A model generated the notes under the pieces. That model saw only the letters and a list, made by a program, of their open reading frames with translations. It was not told the DNA's origin and did no database searches. Position numbers and translations under genes: made by a program. 64,000 nt of DNA from assembly GCF_900104815.1 (NCBI RefSeq), contig NZ_FNTD01000004.1, forward strand, positions 930,001 to 994,000, in the 5' to 3' direction. The DNA comes from Streptomyces misionensis (GTDB lineage Bacteria > Actinomycetota > Actinomycetes > Streptomycetales > Streptomycetaceae). Positions 60,740-64,000 of the stretch are shown here, piece by piece (position 1 is the stretch's first letter; each line of letters opens with the position of its first letter).

Positions 60740-61612
60740 TCAGCCGTCCGTGTCGGTCACGAACTGCCGGGCCAGCCGCTCCCCCGTCGCCACCGCCGCC
60801 GCGTGGTCCTCGATGGGCTCGGCCCGCGAGTCCTTGAAAACGATGTAGGTGACCCCGGAGGCCGCTCCGCCGTCGCTGGGCCCGGGGCTGATGCCGAGGC
60901 CCTTGGCGGTGGCGTAGGACGCCTCGCCGATGAGGTCGCCCGGGCCGGTGTCGCCGACGACCGCGTACTGCACCCGGTCCCGGTAGACGACGGCGGCGAC
61001 CGAGCCGCCCCGCACGCCGTGCGCGCCGGGGTCCCAGCGGGGTCCGGCGGCCGGGACGACGATGTAGGGCAGTTCCTCGGCGCTGAGCGGCCGTCCGTCG
61101 GACTGGTGGAAGGCGGTTTCCGGGGAGTACAGCGGGTCGGCCTGGGCGTTGCAGTGCGCGGAGGGCCGGCCGTCGCAGTCGATGTCCAGGTCGGCCTTCC
61201 AGAAGACGGCGTCCCGGGTGCCGCAGATGGGCACGGTCTCGGGGCTGTCCTCGTCGGTGCGGTACAGGCCCTTGGAGATCTGGTCGCAGGCGCCGACCCG
61301 GGCCAGCAGGTCCTCGGCGGTGACGGCGCCCTCGGCCCGGGCCCCGGCGGCGGGGGCGTTCTCGCGGCGGGCGGGGGCGGGCGGTGTGCTCCGGGCCGGG
61401 GTGGCGGCCGGGTGCTCGCGGGCCGCGCCGGCGGAGGCGCTCGCCCGAGGGGCAACGTTTTTGCGCGGACCTGCGCCGGGGGTGGCGCCCTTGCCGTGGG
61501 TCGTCGCCCGTGCCTCGGGCGGGACCGCCGCGGCGGGGCCGGGCAGCGTGGCGGGGGCGATCAGGGCCGCGCCGACCGCGGCCAGCGTCAGCGTCGGGAC
61601 ACGCACACGCAC
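60740..61612 (-). CDS. Secreted GH75 chitosanase-like protein
   Basis: A 290-residue exported protein. Residues 1-30 are a signal peptide (VRVRVPTLTLAAVGAALIAP, ending PGPAAA). An Ala/Pro-rich linker follows to about 95. Residues about 100-290 match glycoside hydrolase family 75: VFWKADLDIDCDGRPSAHC, with the catalytic Asp region, and VVGDTGPGDLIGEASYATAK. The family hydrolyses chitosan, a fungal and arthropod polymer. Four cysteines (ACDQI, ICGTR, DCDG, HCNA) could form two disulfides. GTG at 61612 was chosen because AGGAGAGGG lies nine bases before it; ATG 61639 has no ribosome binding site. A possible promoter lies at 61710-61737. Confidence 0.85.
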   Translation of the reverse strand: MRVRVPTLTLAAVGAALIAPATLPGPAAAVPPEARATTHGKGATPGAGPRKNVAPRASASAGAAREHPAATPARSTPPAPARRENAPAAGARAEGAVTAEDLLARVGACDQISKGLYRTDEDSPETVPICGTRDAVFWKADLDIDCDGRPSAHCNAQADPLYSPETAFHQSDGRPLSAEELPYIVVPAAGPRWDPGAHGVRGGSVAAVVYRDRVQYAVVGDTGPGDLIGEASYATAKGLGISPGPSDGGAASGVTYIVFKDSRAEPIEDHAAAVATGERLARQFVTDTDG

Positions 61613-62059
61613 GATGAGGAACCCTCTCCTCGGGGACATGTCGAGCCCACTGTGGGCCGCGGTCCGGACGCCCGGCCGCAGGGGCCGCCCCCAAGGGGCC
61701 GGATGGAGCACGCTACTGACAACCCGTGAGGGAACAAATCGGGCATTCGGGGCATAGGATGTGATGGTCCCACCGCCGAACGGGTGGCTCCAGGGGGACA
61801 ACAGGGGCCGGGAACCCGGACCGCCTCCGATCCAGGTCCCCCGGCCGCCCGCGCCGGCGCGGGTTCGGCGACGACAGCGTTTCCGCGCCAACGGCATGAA
61901 CTCCCCAGCCCTCTCGGGGAGTTCATGCCGCAGGGACCTTCAGCATACGTAACCGCGCGGGGCACTCGGCACCGGCCCCTTGCCGCGGGCGCGCCGAGCG
62001 GGCCATATTGGTCCGGACCATTGCCGGGCCGCCGTTGAGCCGACCGTGGAGGCAGAGCC
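61613..62059. promoter_or_regulatory. Divergent promoter region with a long structured leader
   Basis: This 447-base region lies between the GH75 gene and the lipoprotein gene. For leftward transcription TTGTTC (complement of 61732-61737) and TAGCGT (complement of 61710-61715) are 16 bases apart. For rightward transcription TAGGAT at 61755-61760 is a good -10 box, giving a leader of about 290 bases. That leader begins with CACCGCCGAACGGGTGG, a small hairpin, and contains the 15-base-pair hairpin at 61892-61930. It may be a regulatory RNA. No gene was seen in it. Confidence 0.5.
61892..61930. promoter_or_regulatory. Perfect 15-base-pair inverted repeat in the leader
   Basis: Arms at 61892-61906 (CGGCATGAACTCCCC) and 61916-61930 are exact inverted complements around the 9-base loop AGCCCTCTC. 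No U-run follows. It lies 129 bases before the lipoprotein start and could be part of a regulatory RNA, an attenuator or a protein-binding site. Confidence 0.75.
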
Positions 62060-63034
62060 GTGCGACGCGTTCCCCTTCCGCTCGTGCTGGTCTGCGGCGC
62101 CCTGCTGCTGCTCGCGTCCTGCGGCTGGAGCCGGGCCGACACGGGCGACGAGGGCCGGATGCCGGGCGCCCCGACCGGGGTCACCGCGCAGGCCGGCAGC
62201 GCCACCTCCGTGCACGTGATGTGGAACGCGGTGCCGGACGACTCCGGCATCCGCTCCTACGAGGTGTACCGGGGCGGCACCAAGACGGCCGAGGTGCCCG
62301 GTGCGCAGCGCATGGTGGACGTCGTCAGGCTCAGGCCGTCCACCGAGTACGCCTTCACCGTGCGGGCCCGGGACAAGGCCGGACGGCTCGGGCCGCCGAG
62401 CCGTCCGGTGCGGGCGCGGACGCCCGCCCGGGTCGCGGCCGACCGCTCGGCGCCGACCCGGCCCGGGGCGCCCACCGGACGGACCGACGGCAGCCGGGCG
62501 GTCCGGCTGTCCTGGGGCGCCTCCCACGACGACCGGGGCGTGGTGTCGTACGACATCCAGCAGGGCGGCACACAAATCCACAGCGTCGGCGGGAACCTGA
62601 CCTCCGCGGTCGTCACCGGGCTGCGCCCCGGTACCCGGTACGTGTTCACGGTGCGGGCCCGGGACGCGGCGGACAACCTCTCCCCCGCGAGCGCCCCGGT
62701 CCGCCTCACCACCCCGGGCACCGACGACGGCCGGGCCACCGCGCCGACCGGCTTCACCGCCGCGACCCACCGCGCCGACGGCGCCTACTACCTGGACCTG
62801 TCCTGGGATCCGCCGAGCACGGACGGGGTGATCACGCAGTACGCGATCCGGCTCGACGGCACCTCGGCCACCTCGCTGGAGTGGGGCGGCACCCCGCCGC
62901 GCGGCCGGGCGCACTACAGCTTCTACCTGGGCCGCGCGGCCGGGGAGGAGCACCGGGTACGGCTGCGGGCCCGGTTGCCCGACGGCACCTGGGGCGGCTG
63001 GTCGCCGGAGCGCACCGTGACCACGGGGCGCTGA
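62060..63034 (+). CDS. Lipoprotein with three fibronectin type III domains
   Basis: A 324-residue exported lipoprotein. The signal peptide MRRVPLPLVLVCGALLLLAS ends in the lipobox LASC, with Cys21 as the lipidated residue. Three fibronectin type III domains follow, at about 35-120, 132-220 and 228-323. Each has the usual Trp and Tyr positions (VHVMWNAVPDDSGIRSYEVY, VRLSWGASHDDRGVVSYDI, LDLSWDPPSTDGVITQYAI). There is no catalytic domain, so it probably binds a glycan or protein at the cell surface. GGAGGCAGAGCC precedes GTG 62060. It has an unusually long leader with a strong hairpin. The GH75 gene diverges from it. Confidence 0.88.
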   Translation: MRRVPLPLVLVCGALLLLASCGWSRADTGDEGRMPGAPTGVTAQAGSATSVHVMWNAVPDDSGIRSYEVYRGGTKTAEVPGAQRMVDVVRLRPSTEYAFTVRARDKAGRLGPPSRPVRARTPARVAADRSAPTRPGAPTGRTDGSRAVRLSWGASHDDRGVVSYDIQQGGTQIHSVGGNLTSAVVTGLRPGTRYVFTVRARDAADNLSPASAPVRLTTPGTDDGRATAPTGFTAATHRADGAYYLDLSWDPPSTDGVITQYAIRLDGTSATSLEWGGTPPRGRAHYSFYLGRAAGEEHRVRLRARLPDGTWGGWSPERTVTTGR

Positions 63035-63216
63035 CCACAGCCCGGCGGGGGCCGCATCCCGGGGCGCCGCGGGCGGGTCCGTGTCACCCGGCCGGATGCC
63101 GTCCGGGTGCGGGGGCCCGCCGGGCCGCGTTGGCTGCTGACCAGGCAGCACGGATGATTCCCGACCCTGGGCGGCGCATGGGACGTGCCGCCGGCCGTGC
63201 CGCCGGAGGCCAGCCA

Positions 63217-63786
63217 ATGCGCAAGTCCATATCCCTGCTCCGCTCCGGTCTCGCCCTCACGGCCACCGCCGCACTCCCGGTCGCGCTCGCGGCGCCGGCC
63301 GCAGCGGTCTCCGGCATCTCCGTCAGCACCACCGGCTCCTCCGTCTCGGTGGTCACCAGCGCGTGCACCCAGATCAACGGCAGCTGGGGCACCGCGGCGC
63401 TGCTCACCAGCAGTCAGGCCAGCTTCTCCCAGGGCCGCCAGGCGGCGCTGTCGGGCACCACCGTCAGCCAGTCCGCGGCCTGGTCCGGGGTGAGCCCGGG
63501 GACCTACACCGTGGTGGTGGTCTGCTCCAGCGGCAGTACGGCGGGCAGCCAGGCGGTGATCGTCTCCGCCGGGTCCGCACCGACGCTCTCGACCACCTCC
63601 AGGCCGTTGCCCACCCGCCCGGTTCCCGTCCAGCCGGCGCCCGCCCGGGGCGTCAACGGCGGCCTGGGCGGCGCCGTCCGCGACTACGGCCCCCTCACCC
63701 TCGGCGTCGGCGCGGCCCTGGTGGGCGCGGGCGCCGTCACCGCCGTGTGGTGCCTGCGCCGCCGCTCGAAACCGACGCGCCCCTGA
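63217..63786 (+). CDS. Secreted protein with C-terminal membrane anchor
   Basis: A 189-residue exported protein. Residues 1-30 are a Sec signal peptide (MRKSISLLRSGLALTATAAL, ending APAAA). Residues 31-110 are a small beta-rich domain with two Cys (SACTQINGSWGT and VVVVCSSGS) and many Ser and Val. A Pro-rich linker follows (RPLPTRPVPVQPAPARG). The C-terminus has one hydrophobic segment (LTLGVGAALVGAGAVTAVW) and a basic tail, CLRRRSKPTRP. No clear LPxTG or LAxTG sortase motif is seen, so it is probably held by the membrane segment. GGAGG lies seven bases before ATG 63217. The function is unknown. Confidence 0.8.
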   Translation: MRKSISLLRSGLALTATAALPVALAAPAAAVSGISVSTTGSSVSVVTSACTQINGSWGTAALLTSSQASFSQGRQAALSGTTVSQSAAWSGVSPGTYTVVVVCSSGSTAGSQAVIVSAGSAPTLSTTSRPLPTRPVPVQPAPARGVNGGLGGAVRDYGPLTLGVGAALVGAGAVTAVWCLRRRSKPTRP

Positions 63787-64000
63787 CCCCCTGCCCCGGC
63801 CCGCCGACATGGACCGGCGCCGGCCCCGCCGCCCGGATCCGGCCCTCGAACCGCAAGGACGCGAACGAGCCCGCCGGATCGACGTCCACGGGTCCGGCAC
63901 CCGCGCAGGGCGCCGGACCCGGCCGGGCGACGACGCCGCACGACCACGGCGGCCGGCACCCGGCGCCCGCGCGACCGATGGCCCCGGCGTCGTCACCGGC
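63787..64000. other. Right edge, possible start of another gene
   Basis: The frame through TGG 63810 has about 90 percent G or C at third positions and no stop to the window end, so coding is possible. The only in-frame starts are GTG 63747 or 63750 inside the previous gene. The ATG at 63809 is in a different frame with poorer base use. I cannot decide between them or name a product. Confidence 0.3.

Overview
The window is a piece of a Streptomyces-type actinomycete chromosome. It is very GC rich, third codon positions are almost always G or C, GTG and TTG starts are common, and many genes are joined by 4-base ATGA or GTGA overlaps. Gene families typical of the genus are present: SpoIIE/GAF phosphatase, STAS-ANTAR-GAF regulator, DUF3040, a GH75 secreted protein, and a Streptomyces-type type VII (ESX) locus. 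No rRNA, tRNA, CRISPR array or insertion sequence was seen.

Bases 1-8450 hold mixed single genes: an acyl-CoA synthetase cut by the left edge, a phytoene-desaturase-like flavoprotein, a PfkB sugar kinase facing it across a palindromic operator-like site, a SpoIIE-family phosphatase, a Cys-rich copper-storage-like protein, a DUF6479-like membrane protein, an RpiB-like isomerase and a STAS/ANTAR/GAF protein.

Bases 8448-21256 form one long leftward operon for a heptose-containing glycan. It has gmhA, hldE and gmhB (the enzymes from sedoheptulose 7-phosphate to an activated heptose), two GT9 heptosyltransferase-like genes, three GT2 genes, two other glycosyltransferases, a NodU-type carbamoyltransferase and a UDP-glucuronate-decarboxylase-like SDR. 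All junctions except the one after the first gene are 4-base stop/start overlaps, including a 126-codon low-complexity ORF between the GT2 gene and gmhB. A frameshifted polysaccharide pyruvyl transferase pseudogene lies beside it.

Bases 23110-58452 are a rightward type VII secretion locus: eccC (three intact ATPase domains), eccD, eccB, a 1185-residue protein with a possible ADP-ribosyltransferase-fold C-terminus, a beta-helix/EccA-like AAA protein, two small WXG100-type proteins, a proline-rich Esp-like protein, a PPE/WXG-like protein with nearly identical internal repeats, a YbaB-like protein, another WXG100-like protein, and a 5168-residue giant effector translationally coupled to it. The giant combines a WXG100-like export region, a hydrophobic segment, long spacers, two HExxHxxGxxD zinc-peptidase-like domains, an OTU-like cysteine protease domain, a second Cys-containing domain and two OmpA-like C-terminal domains. 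No mycosin or EccE gene is visible. Three strong hairpins divide this locus into expression segments.

Bases 58661-60711 encode a PTS-type dihydroxyacetone kinase (dhaK, dhaL, dhaM). The right end has a leftward secreted GH75 chitosanase-like gene, a lipoprotein with three fibronectin type III domains behind a roughly 290-base structured leader, and a secreted protein with a C-terminal membrane anchor.
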